Below, one piece after another: positions 46,235 to 54,048 of a DNA stretch of 64,000 nucleotides. A program made the translations under genes and the position numbers. This DNA comes from GCA-2709075 sp038146865 (lineage in GTDB: Bacteria; Pseudomonadota; Alphaproteobacteria; MPNO01; UBA2964). The stretch spans positions 316,524 through 380,523 of the forward strand of contig JAYQSL010000001.1 of NCBI GenBank assembly GCA_038146865.1. The letters are read 5' to 3'. Each line of letters starts with the position of its first letter. The stretch's first letter is position 1. The notes beneath the pieces were generated by a model. That model ran no database searches. It had not been told where the DNA came from and saw nothing but the letters and a program-made list of their open reading frames with translations.

Positions 46235-47665
46235 ATGGCTGAAAGCACTAACAATACTGGAAAAATAAGTCAGGTTATGGGCGCTGTTGTTGATGTCCAA
46301 TTTGAGGCGGGCGCCCTGCCCGAAATCCTTAATGCTTTGCACTGCAAACATGAAGGAGGCAATTTAGTGCTTGAGGTGGCTCAGCACCTCGGTGAAGCAA
46401 CCGTTCGAACAATTGCCATGGATGCGACCGAGGGTCTCGTGAGGGGGCAAGAAGTTGTTGATACTGGAGAGCCAATTTCAGTCCCTGTTGGGCCGGAAAC
46501 ATTGGGTAGGATAGTCAATGTAGTGGGAGAGCCTGTTGATGAGCGTGGTCCCCTAGAGACCTCCCAACGTTTGCCAATCCATCGACCGGCGCCGGAGTTC
46601 ATCGAACAATCCACAGAAACCGAAGTCTTGGTCACTGGGATCAAAGTCATAGATTTGCTTGCTCCCTATGCTCGTGGCGGAAAAGTGGGCCTTTTTGGGG
46701 GCGCAGGCGTAGGAAAAACTGTTCTTATTATGGAATTGATCAACAATATCGCGAAGGCCCATGGTGGATATTCTGTTTTTGCAGGGGTCGGAGAACGCAC
46801 TCGTGAAGGAAACGATCTTTATCACGAAATGATTGAGTCCGGCGTGATTAATCTTGATGGTGAATCTAAAGCGGCGTTGGTCTATGGCCAGATGAATGAA
46901 CCACCAGGCGCAAGGGCGAGGGTTGCATTAACCGGCCTTACTCAGGCTGAGTATTTCCGCGATGCTGAAGGCCAGGATGTTTTGCTATTTGTGGATAATA
47001 TATTCAGATTCACTCAGGCCGGTTCAGAAGTGTCGGCCCTTCTTGGACGGATCCCCTCTGCCGTTGGCTATCAGCCTACTTTGGCTACTGACATGGGGGC
47101 GCTTCAAGAGAGAATTACCACTACAACAAAAGGGTCAATAACTTCAGTTCAGGCCATTTACGTGCCTGCTGATGATCTGACAGATCCGGCCCCGGCCACA
47201 TCTTTTGCGCACCTTGATGCAACGACAGTGTTATCTCGCCAAATTGCGGAGCTTGGTATATATCCAGCTGTGGACCCATTGGACTCCACCTCTCGCATTC
47301 TCGACCCTCGCATTTTGGGAGAAGAGCATTACGCCGTCGCCCGCCAGGTTCAAGAGGTCTTACAAAAATACAAAAGTTTGCAAGATATAATTGCAATTCT
47401 GGGTATGGATGAGTTGTCCGAAGAGGATAAATTAGTAGTGGCCCGTGCCCGTAAGATACAGAGGTTCCTCTCTCAGCCATTCCACGTTGCCGAGGTCTTT
47501 ACAGGTTTCTCCGGAGTGCTCGTAAGCTTAGAGGAGACCATTCGGGGCTTTAAAGGGCTCGTGGAAGGTGATTACGATGAATTGCCGGAGGCAGCTTTTT
47601 ACATGGTGGGTACCATCGAGGATGCTGTAGAAAAAGCCGGCAAAATGGCGGCTGATGCAGCCTAA
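46235..47665 (+). CDS. atpD: F1 ATP synthase beta subunit
   Basis: 476 residues. It contains the catalytic sites. Walker A GGAGVGKTVLIMEL, GERTREGNDLYHEM with the catalytic Glu-Arg pair, DNIFRFTQAGSEVSALLGRIPSAVGYQ (beta signature region; cited by parts), and PAVDPLDSTSR are conserved. AGGAACGG precedes the ATG. It follows atpG by 30 bp. Confidence 0.99.
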   Translation: MAESTNNTGKISQVMGAVVDVQFEAGALPEILNALHCKHEGGNLVLEVAQHLGEATVRTIAMDATEGLVRGQEVVDTGEPISVPVGPETLGRIVNVVGEPVDERGPLETSQRLPIHRPAPEFIEQSTETEVLVTGIKVIDLLAPYARGGKVGLFGGAGVGKTVLIMELINNIAKAHGGYSVFAGVGERTREGNDLYHEMIESGVINLDGESKAALVYGQMNEPPGARARVALTGLTQAEYFRDAEGQDVLLFVDNIFRFTQAGSEVSALLGRIPSAVGYQPTLATDMGALQERITTTTKGSITSVQAIYVPADDLTDPAPATSFAHLDATTVLSRQIAELGIYPAVDPLDSTSRILDPRILGEEHYAVARQVQEVLQKYKSLQDIIAILGMDELSEEDKLVVARARKIQRFLSQPFHVAEVFTGFSGVLVSLEETIRGFKGLVEGDYDELPEAAFYMVGTIEDAVEKAGKMAADAA

Positions 47666-47685
47666 TAAAAAAGGGACCAACTGGG

Positions 47686-48090
47686 ATGAATGATAAAGTT
47701 GATTTTGAGTTGGTTTCGCCAGAAAAGTTGCTGATGTCTACTCAGGCGTCGATGGTTGTGATCCCAGGGACAGAGGGCGACTTTGGGATTCTTGCTGGAC
47801 ACGCTGATATTATCTCAAATATTCGCGCCGGAATTGTTGATGTTTATCGGGATGAGATAATAGATCGACGCGTATTTGTTTCCGGGGGTGTTGCGGAAGT
47901 CTCAGAGGACCGATGCACCATTCTTGCCGACGAGGCCATTTTCCTAGAGGAAGTTGACAGAAAAACCGCAGAAGATCGTCTTTCAGGGGCTCAGAGAACA
48001 TTAGATGAATCTCAAGATGAAGCTTCACGCGTTATCGCAGAACGGCAAGTAGCGATTGCAAGGTCGCTTCTTGATGCAGTTACTGATTAA
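47686..48090 (+). CDS. atpC: F1 ATP synthase epsilon subunit
   Basis: 134 residues. It sits at the base of gamma and can inhibit ATP hydrolysis. The beta-sandwich domain has FELVSPEKLLMS, VVIPGTEGDFGILAGHA, and VFVSGGVAEV; the helical C-terminal domain (about residues 85-134) is complete. It is the last gene of atpHAGDC. Confidence 0.96.
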   Translation: MNDKVDFELVSPEKLLMSTQASMVVIPGTEGDFGILAGHADIISNIRAGIVDVYRDEIIDRRVFVSGGVAEVSEDRCTILADEAIFLEEVDRKTAEDRLSGAQRTLDESQDEASRVIAERQVAIARSLLDAVTD

Positions 48091-48115
48091 ATCGAAATTG
48101 AATGAGTAAAATTAG

Positions 48116-48136
48116 GCTCTCTTGACTGGAGAGAGC
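48116..48136 (+). terminator. hairpin after atpC, possible terminator
   Basis: GCTCTCT at 48116-48122 and AGAGAGC at 48130-48136 form a perfect 7-bp stem with a seven-base loop. No T-run follows, so it is either a weak terminator, an mRNA 3' stabilising hairpin, or part of the amt leader. Confidence 0.4.
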
Positions 48137-48197
48137 GGGCGCTTAACTTGTATCAACTATCTTAATTTAGTCGGTCACAATCGGCTTTGGAGGCAAT

Positions 48198-49502
48198 ATG
48201 GCTTTGGTCAAATTATTTCGGTTATGGCTAGTTACGCTGGCGTTATTTACACCTACAACGGTTATGGCTCAGGAAACGGCAAAAATGTCTGGTGGAGACA
48301 CAGCCTGGATTATAGTTGCAACTGCGTTGGTGCTCCTGATGACCATGCCCGGGCTTGCGCTGTTTTATGGAGGACTTGTTCGCGCGAGAGCGGTTCTATC
48401 GGTATTGATGCACTGCGCCGCAATTTGTTGCTTGGCCTCGATTCTCTGGATGACAATAGGGTATAGCCTTGCATTTAGCGATGGTGGTTCCGTGAACAGC
48501 TTCATTGGTGGATTTGATAAAGCTTTTTTGACTGGTATCGGCACAGACACCCTTAGTGGAAGTATTCCAGAAATTGTATTCGTAATTTTTCAAATGACAT
48601 TCGCTGTCATAACGCCCGCTCTGATTGTGGGAGCTTATCCTGAGAGGGTTAATTTTCCAGCGGTTCTGTTATTTAGTGGTTTATGGCTCTTGCTTGTTTA
48701 CGTTCCCGTCTGCCATTGGATTTGGGGTGGTGGTTGGTTAGCCAAAATGGGGGTGATGGATTTTGCGGGCGGTTTGGTCGTGCATTTGACTGCGGGGGTG
48801 TCTGCTTTGGTAATCGCTGTGATGGTTGGAGCTCGACGCGGGTTTCCGCGTGAAGTCGTGCCACCACATAATCCCGGCCTAGTTATGATAGGTGCAGCCT
48901 TACTGTGGGTTGGCTGGTTTGGTTTTAATGGGGGTAGCACATTAGCAGCGAATGGAGGGGCCGGTATGGCGATTTTGGTCACGCACATTTCTGCCGCTGC
49001 AGCTTCGTTAGCATGGATGACAATTGAGTGGATTAAACATGGTAAACCTAGCTTGGTTGGCTTTGTTACCGGCACTATCGCAGGCCTTGCAACGATTACA
49101 CCTGCCTCTGGTTTTGTTGGACCTGTGGGAGGGCTGATTTTAGGTCTTCTAGCCGCACCAATTTGCTATGCTTTTGTAAACTTAATTAAACAAAAATTAA
49201 ATATTGATGACTCGCTTGATGTTTTTGCTGTCCATGGCGTAGGTGGTTTAACAGGAACACTTTTGACAGCTTTCTTGGCTGTTCCCGCTCTTGGTGGGCT
49301 TGGGCTTGCGCAAGGCGTTACTGTAGCAGGACAGTTCCAAACACAACTTATTGGAGCTGTTGCAGTTGCTGCCTGGTCAATTGTTTTGAGTGTCGCGATT
49401 CTTGCCATCATTAGGCTGTTTACACCCTTGCGTGTAAGTGAGGAAGATGAAACAGAGGGATTGGATGTTACATCCCACGGGGAACGCGGATATAATTTGT
49501 AA
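48198..49502 (+). CDS. amt: ammonium transporter, Amt/MEP/Rh family
   Basis: 434 residues. An N-terminal signal sequence ending near TTVMAQ is followed by eleven hydrophobic helices. The twin pore histidines are in GGLVVHLTAG and VFAVHGVGG, and the periplasmic entry aromatic residues in WIWGGGWLAKMG. It brings NH4+/NH3 across the inner membrane and is blocked by the P-II protein encoded 31 bp downstream. The usual order in proteobacteria is glnK then amtB; it is reversed here. No sigma-54 site was found upstream. Confidence 0.97.
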   Translation: MALVKLFRLWLVTLALFTPTTVMAQETAKMSGGDTAWIIVATALVLLMTMPGLALFYGGLVRARAVLSVLMHCAAICCLASILWMTIGYSLAFSDGGSVNSFIGGFDKAFLTGIGTDTLSGSIPEIVFVIFQMTFAVITPALIVGAYPERVNFPAVLLFSGLWLLLVYVPVCHWIWGGGWLAKMGVMDFAGGLVVHLTAGVSALVIAVMVGARRGFPREVVPPHNPGLVMIGAALLWVGWFGFNGGSTLAANGGAGMAILVTHISAAAASLAWMTIEWIKHGKPSLVGFVTGTIAGLATITPASGFVGPVGGLILGLLAAPICYAFVNLIKQKLNIDDSLDVFAVHGVGGLTGTLLTAFLAVPALGGLGLAQGVTVAGQFQTQLIGAVAVAAWSIVLSVAILAIIRLFTPLRVSEEDETEGLDVTSHGERGYNL

Positions 49503-49533
49503 AAATATTGTGGCCTAAAATGGAGATAATCCA

Positions 49534-49872
49534 ATGAAGATGATAGTGGCAGTAGTCAAGCCGTCAAAATTAGAAGAGGTTAGAAGTGCGCTCTCCCCTC
49601 TAGGCATTACGGGTATGACTGTAAGTGAGGTCAAAGGCTTCGGCCGACAGGGGGGGCATACAGAAATTTATAGGGGTGCGGAATATGAGATTAACTTTGT
49701 GCCCAAGATTAAAATAGAAGTAGCTGTGAGTGACAACCAAGTCGATCAGGTGGTTGAAGCGATGCGCGTAGCAGCCAACACAGACCGTATCGGAGATGGG
49801 AAAATATTTGTTTTGGATTTATCTCGGGCAGTGAGAATTCGGACCGGGGAAACCGATGACGAGGCGCTTTAA
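49534..49872 (+). CDS. glnK: nitrogen regulatory P-II protein
   Basis: 112 residues. The trimeric signal protein binds ATP/ADP and 2-oxoglutarate and is uridylylated on Tyr51 of the T-loop (GAEYEINFVPK). FGRQGGHTEIYRGAEY and the C-terminal GDGKIFVLDLSRAVRIRTGE are standard. Linkage to amt suggests the GlnK role of gating the transporter; GlnB cannot be excluded by sequence alone. Confidence 0.93.
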   Translation: MKMIVAVVKPSKLEEVRSALSPLGITGMTVSEVKGFGRQGGHTEIYRGAEYEINFVPKIKIEVAVSDNQVDQVVEAMRVAANTDRIGDGKIFVLDLSRAVRIRTGETDDEAL

Positions 49873-49880
49873 AGTTGCAA

Positions 49881-49917
49881 CTGATGGCTCTCTTGTTCCG
49901 ATAAGAGTCAGTTTTTA
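49881..49917 (+). terminator. intrinsic terminator after glnK
   Basis: CTCTT at 49890-49894 pairs with AAGAG at 49903-49907; CTGA at 49881-49884 pairs with TCAG at 49908-49911 with a small bulge; five T follow from 49912. It ends the amt-glnK transcript before the convergent rppH gene. Confidence 0.65.
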
Positions 49918-50017
49918 AACATAACCTATTCAGGTGTTAGATAGTTTTTCCAGAAACTTTAGTTGTATTTTTCGCCAAACCGAGAAAATATAGTTTCAGT
50001 TGTTTGGACCTTTGATC

Positions 50018-50497
50018 TCAAGCAGCCCTAAGCTGATCACGAGTGTGGATAAACTCAGAAACTACGGTCCGATATAGGTTGCGCTTAAAAGAAACAATAA
50101 GATCCGGCAAATTTTCAAGTTCTTCCCATCGCCATGCGCGAAATTCCGGATGTTTTGTTTTAACATTAATATCGGCGTCTAATCCGTTAAATAAAAAGGC
50201 AGTCGCTCTAACCTGCTGCCCAATCCATTTATTTTCCATCCAGTTCTGCCGTGAAGCTGGAGGCAAATCATATTTTATCCACCTTTTTGATATTTTAAGT
50301 AAGGTTGCGTTATCCGTTCCGATCTCTTCTTTCATCTCTCTCTTCGCGGCCTCCGAGGCGGTCTCCCCGATTTCAATTCCACCTTGAGGAAGTTGCCAAT
50401 TGGGCTTGTTAATGTCAGTTCGTTCCCCGACTAGAACTTGTCCATCTTGATTGAGCAGAATTATTAGGACGCAGGGGCGATAAGATTGGTCACTCAT
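50018..50497 (-). CDS. rppH: RNA pyrophosphohydrolase (Nudix)
   Basis: 159 residues. RppH removes pyrophosphate from the 5' end of mRNAs and so starts their decay. The Nudix box GGIEIGETASEAAKREMKEEIG is intact (first 20 residues: GGIEIGETASEAAKREMKEE). YRPCVLIILLNQDGQVLVGE, the NWQLPQGG motif, and the C-terminal SFKRNLYRTVVSEF are typical. It is the last gene of the long minus-strand run from rplU. Confidence 0.94.
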   Translation of the reverse strand: MSDQSYRPCVLIILLNQDGQVLVGERTDINKPNWQLPQGGIEIGETASEAAKREMKEEIGTDNATLLKISKRWIKYDLPPASRQNWMENKWIGQQVRATAFLFNGLDADINVKTKHPEFRAWRWEELENLPDLIVSFKRNLYRTVVSEFIHTRDQLRAA

Positions 50498-50512
50498 TAA
50501 TACTATCTGGTA

Positions 50513-51667
50513 TCACAGTTTAGCCAGTGCGGAAATCGGAGCTAAAGAGAACCCCCGCGAGTCGAGATTTTTTGTCCATGCCACTAACAATTCCAATGTT
50601 ACTGGATAAAAGAAACCCATTACTATGACTTCACCTTGGCTTTGAGCGATCTGTTCAGCTTCTTCGAGTTTTTTTCTTATAGCTGTTCTCGACGCTAAGT
50701 TATCTATGAAGATCTTATTTGCGGCAAATGGAAGTTTAAATTTATTAGATATTTCTCTAGATAATTTTCCCTCGGTTGGACGGCTTTCTAGGAATAACAG
50801 TCCTTTTTCCTTTAGGATTTGGAATAGTTTCTGTAAATCTGCCGCTTCAAATTTTGACCCTGGAGGAAAGTAGTTGGTTACTCCAATATAGTTCCTCTCT
50901 CGGCTTAGGACCGAGGACAATACATTAAGGGTGCTATTAGACTCAAAATTGACTGGTTCCTGTGGCTCAGTTTGTTTTAAAACCTGTTTTTTTATTCGCG
51001 CTGGCGTAATCATTATCAATACTTCATGGCTGGCGGCACGGGCAATGTCTATCCAATCTCCCAACCGGGAGGTATATGGTGAAAAAGCCAGCGTAACTGC
51101 ACCGGGCAGCCCCTGTATTGCACTTCTCGTCGCTGCTGCACTAGTCCCGAGCCCATATATCACTACACCTATACGGGGATTTTTCTTCTGATTTTGATAA
51201 GGCCGAGCTAATTTTTTCCATGGTTTCTGCCTTTCGTCATCTTCCCAAGTTCCCAAAGAACTCACCTCAATATTAGTCGTTGGGGTATTTCGTTTATTTT
51301 TGATTGCTGGTTGAGAGGACTTTATTGGAGGTATCGTTCTATTATTAGATCTAACCATTTCTTTTGGGTTAGCTATCTGTGTTTGAGGCGTATTGGTGGC
51401 TTTAACTGAGGTATGCGGGACCGGGCCCTTGTTAGCCACTTTGGGTATTTCTTTGGGACTTAAAATGTTAAGGCCCTCAGGAATGGGATTGATGAGTTTG
51501 TAATTCGATTTGGCTGTTGTTATAGGTTTCGCAATTTCTATGGGGTGTTCCGCTGTATTGTCGACAGTGATTTGAACCTCGGCATCAACAGATTTGTCAA
51601 TTTTAATGTTAGTCCCAGAGAGAAAATAACCCCCGGTAATATTGATCAGGGCTAAAAGAAATAGCAA
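50513..51667 (-). CDS. divergent polysaccharide deacetylase family protein (YibQ-like), degenerate
   Basis: 384 residues from TTG 51667; a CTG at 51700, nine bases after GGAG, gives a better N-terminus (TRIKLYTLCLLLFLL plus the following hydrophobics) and is probably the true start. After a membrane segment and a 130-residue Pro/Thr/Asn-rich linker comes the YibQ/DUF610 domain (about residue 165 on). The family active-site motifs are lost: the Asp-Asp of IDDLG reads IYGLG, NNHMGS reads TNYFPPGS, and GHP near the end reads GFFYP. The fold may survive without catalysis. Downstream of ctpA, as is usual. Confidence 0.8.
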   Translation of the reverse strand: MLFLLALINITGGYFLSGTNIKIDKSVDAEVQITVDNTAEHPIEIAKPITTAKSNYKLINPIPEGLNILSPKEIPKVANKGPVPHTSVKATNTPQTQIANPKEMVRSNNRTIPPIKSSQPAIKNKRNTPTTNIEVSSLGTWEDDERQKPWKKLARPYQNQKKNPRIGVVIYGLGTSAAATRSAIQGLPGAVTLAFSPYTSRLGDWIDIARAASHEVLIMITPARIKKQVLKQTEPQEPVNFESNSTLNVLSSVLSRERNYIGVTNYFPPGSKFEAADLQKLFQILKEKGLLFLESRPTEGKLSREISNKFKLPFAANKIFIDNLASRTAIRKKLEEAEQIAQSQGEVIVMGFFYPVTLELLVAWTKNLDSRGFSLAPISALAKL

Positions 51668-51775
51668 TAAGCAAAGCGTATAAAGTTTTATTCTGGTCAG
51701 CGGTGGTTTCTCCGTGAAATTCTATTTTTTATGGTCCCGCCTCTGAGAATGCCATTTTATACTTCGAGCAGACTT

Positions 51776-53077
51776 TTATTTTTTTTCTTTGGAGCCGTAT
51801 AGTGCTATGCCCCTCAGAAGGTCCAACGCTCGCGCTAGTTGATAGTCGAATCTCTCAGACCCGTCCTTTGCTCCCTTGAGTTCTTTTGGTTTCTCAGGAT
51901 TTGCAGAATCATCATTTTTCTTTTTAGGGCCATCGGGGTTTTTTAGTGCGCCCTTGAGGTCAGCTTCTCTTCGCTTGTTTGAGTTTTCCACTTCCGATAA
52001 TTTTGCTTGAACAACTTTGATGTCTGGTTCTATTCCTTTTGCCTGAATAGATCGGCCTGAAGGTGTAAAATATTGTGCAGTAGTAAGTCGAATCGCCCCT
52101 TGGCCGGATAAGGGAATTATGGTTTGGACCGACCCTTTTCCAAATGACTGGGTCCCTAAAATAATTGCGCGCCGATGATCCTGCAGGGCTCCGGCCACGA
52201 TCTCAGACGCAGATGCCGAACCTCCGTTAAGCAATACTATAATCGGCTTGCCAGATATTAAATCACCTTTTTGGGCATTGAATCTTTGAACATCCTCTGC
52301 GCGCCTTGCGCGGGTCGATACTATTTCTCCGCGATCCAGAAAAGCATCAGAAACTTTTATGGCTTGGTCCAAAAGGCCACCAGGGTTATTTCTTAAATCC
52401 AGAACCAGGCCAAGCATTTTTGTTTTCAGTTTTTCCTTCAGTTTATTGACCGCTCTTACCAGTCCTTTTTCTGTTTGTTCGCTAAATGAGGTAATTCGAA
52501 TATACCCAATGTTCTTTTCGGTTCGCCATCTGACTGATTGAATTTTTATAGCTGCCCTTGTTAAGGTTACAGAAAAGGGTTCTCTTCCCTCCCGTCGTAT
52601 TGTTAAACGAATGTCGGTATCAATTTTACCCCGCATTTTTTCAACTGCTTCAGCCAGGGTGAGCCCCTGAACAGCTTGGTCATTAAGATGCGTGATGAAA
52701 TCGCCAGCTTTGATACCAGCCCTGAATGCGGGGGTATCATCAATAGGGGAAACAACTTTAACGTAACCGCCTTCCATGGTGACTTCGATCCCAAGCCCTC
52801 CAAATTCTCCGCGGGTTTGTACTTGCATATCTTTAAAATTATCGGGTCCCATGTAGCTAGAGTGTGGATCTAATGATGAGAGCATTCCGTTTATTGCAGC
52901 TTCAATCAATTTCTTGTCGCTTACTTCTTTTACGTAATCAGCCCGCACTCGCTCGAAGACATCACCTAGCAAATCAAGCTGTCTATAGGTTTCCGAACTG
53001 TTATTTTGTCCGAGAGTAGCGCTCGGGAGCGTTACAATTAGGATCAAGGAGATCATTGAAAGGAATTTCTTTAACAT
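51776..53077 (-). CDS. ctpA: C-terminal processing peptidase, S41 family
   Basis: 433 residues from ATG 53077, where a signal peptide begins (MLKKFLSMISLILIVTLPSA, cleavage after TLG or nearby); upstream in-frame codons would bury it. A PDZ domain spans about residues 85-160. The Ser-Lys dyad is in GGSASASEIVAGAL and SFGKGSVQT. It is a periplasmic protease that trims proteins, often murein hydrolases; its gene next to an EnvC-like gene fits that. The C-terminal 80 residues are charged and low-complexity. Confidence 0.94.
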   Translation of the reverse strand: MLKKFLSMISLILIVTLPSATLGQNNSSETYRQLDLLGDVFERVRADYVKEVSDKKLIEAAINGMLSSLDPHSSYMGPDNFKDMQVQTRGEFGGLGIEVTMEGGYVKVVSPIDDTPAFRAGIKAGDFITHLNDQAVQGLTLAEAVEKMRGKIDTDIRLTIRREGREPFSVTLTRAAIKIQSVRWRTEKNIGYIRITSFSEQTEKGLVRAVNKLKEKLKTKMLGLVLDLRNNPGGLLDQAIKVSDAFLDRGEIVSTRARRAEDVQRFNAQKGDLISGKPIIVLLNGGSASASEIVAGALQDHRRAIILGTQSFGKGSVQTIIPLSGQGAIRLTTAQYFTPSGRSIQAKGIEPDIKVVQAKLSEVENSNKRREADLKGALKNPDGPKKKNDDSANPEKPKELKGAKDGSERFDYQLARALDLLRGIALYGSKEKK

Positions 53078-53087
53078 CTTTTCTCTA

Positions 53088-54032
53088 CTAATTGGGCCCA
53101 GATACAAGCCACGGTGAAGGATCCACGGTTTTTCCATTTCGGCGAAGTTCCAAATAAAGCGTCGGATCACGATTTTTCTTTGTGTCCATTGTTGCAACGT
53201 GCTGCCCGGCGGAAACTAGGGTGCCTAATTTAGCATCAATGCGTCCCATCCCGGCCATCAACAGATGATATTCATTACTACACTCAATTATCAAGAGTTT
53301 ACCCAGTCCTTTAAAAGTTCCGGCAAAAACAATTTTTCCGGCTCTTGGCGCAAAGATCTCAGAGCTGGGGGAGGTTTTATAGGAAATTCCAAGAGCCTTT
53401 TTTTCTTCCGATAGCTTTTGCCCGTAAAGGACAGCTAATTTTCCATTCACGACAACAGTTGGTTTTAACTTTAATGGAATTGGGCCGGATGAAATTAGAT
53501 TTTGTGTGATATTTTTTGATGGCTTATTTTTTTTCCCAGATGCTAGAGAAGAAAAATTTGGGCCTGAGTTTTCGTTTTCATCTGAGGAAGTGATTAAGTT
53601 ATGCCTCGTTATATTAAAATTCCTCAAGTCTTGCGTTTTGATATCTTGGATACGTGTAAGTTTTTTCGTGATTGTGGCAATCGATCCCTGGAGGAAATGG
53701 GCACCCTTGATTAGCTTCTCATAATTTGGTTCGAATTGTGGGCGAGCCCCGATAATCAGGAACGCTATCTTCTGAAAATTGGCTGTCAGGATTACTAGTT
53801 GTTCATAAAGTCTTAAGAATTCTTGGCTGCCTGGCTCTAGTTTTTCTTGGATAACCGTATTTTTTTCTCCGAGGTTAATCTCGTTTGGATTTAATGGTCG
53901 GACTTGGGTGTTTTGCTCAAAAAATTTATTTGCTCGCACCTCACTTTTTGGTCCATTAAAAAGAAGCCCGATGCAAATAAAAGCGCTGAAAAATAGCGCG
54001 CAACCATTGTCTTTGATAAGACGAGTTCCTAT
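53088..54032 (-). CDS. EnvC-like murein hydrolase activator with degenerate LytM domain
   Basis: The standard-codon start is GTG 53939 (283 residues), but the frame stays open to an ATA at 54032, eight bases after AGGAGG, and the added 31 residues form a signal peptide (Arg and Lys, then ALFFSAFICIGLLF). The C-terminal LytM/M23 domain is recognisable (GKIVFAGTFKGLGKLLIIE, YHLLMAGM, PTLYLELRRNGKTVDPSPWL), yet the Zn ligands are absent, as in EnvC, which activates amidases rather than cutting. The middle has weak coiled-coil character. It lies between gpmI and ctpA, the usual alphaproteobacterial order. Confidence 0.85.
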   Translation of the reverse strand: MGTRLIKDNGCALFFSAFICIGLLFNGPKSEVRANKFFEQNTQVRPLNPNEINLGEKNTVIQEKLEPGSQEFLRLYEQLVILTANFQKIAFLIIGARPQFEPNYEKLIKGAHFLQGSIATITKKLTRIQDIKTQDLRNFNITRHNLITSSDENENSGPNFSSLASGKKNKPSKNITQNLISSGPIPLKLKPTVVVNGKLAVLYGQKLSEEKKALGISYKTSPSSEIFAPRAGKIVFAGTFKGLGKLLIIECSNEYHLLMAGMGRIDAKLGTLVSAGQHVATMDTKKNRDPTLYLELRRNGKTVDPSPWLVSGPN

Positions 54033-54048
54033 GTCAGCACCCTCCTAA

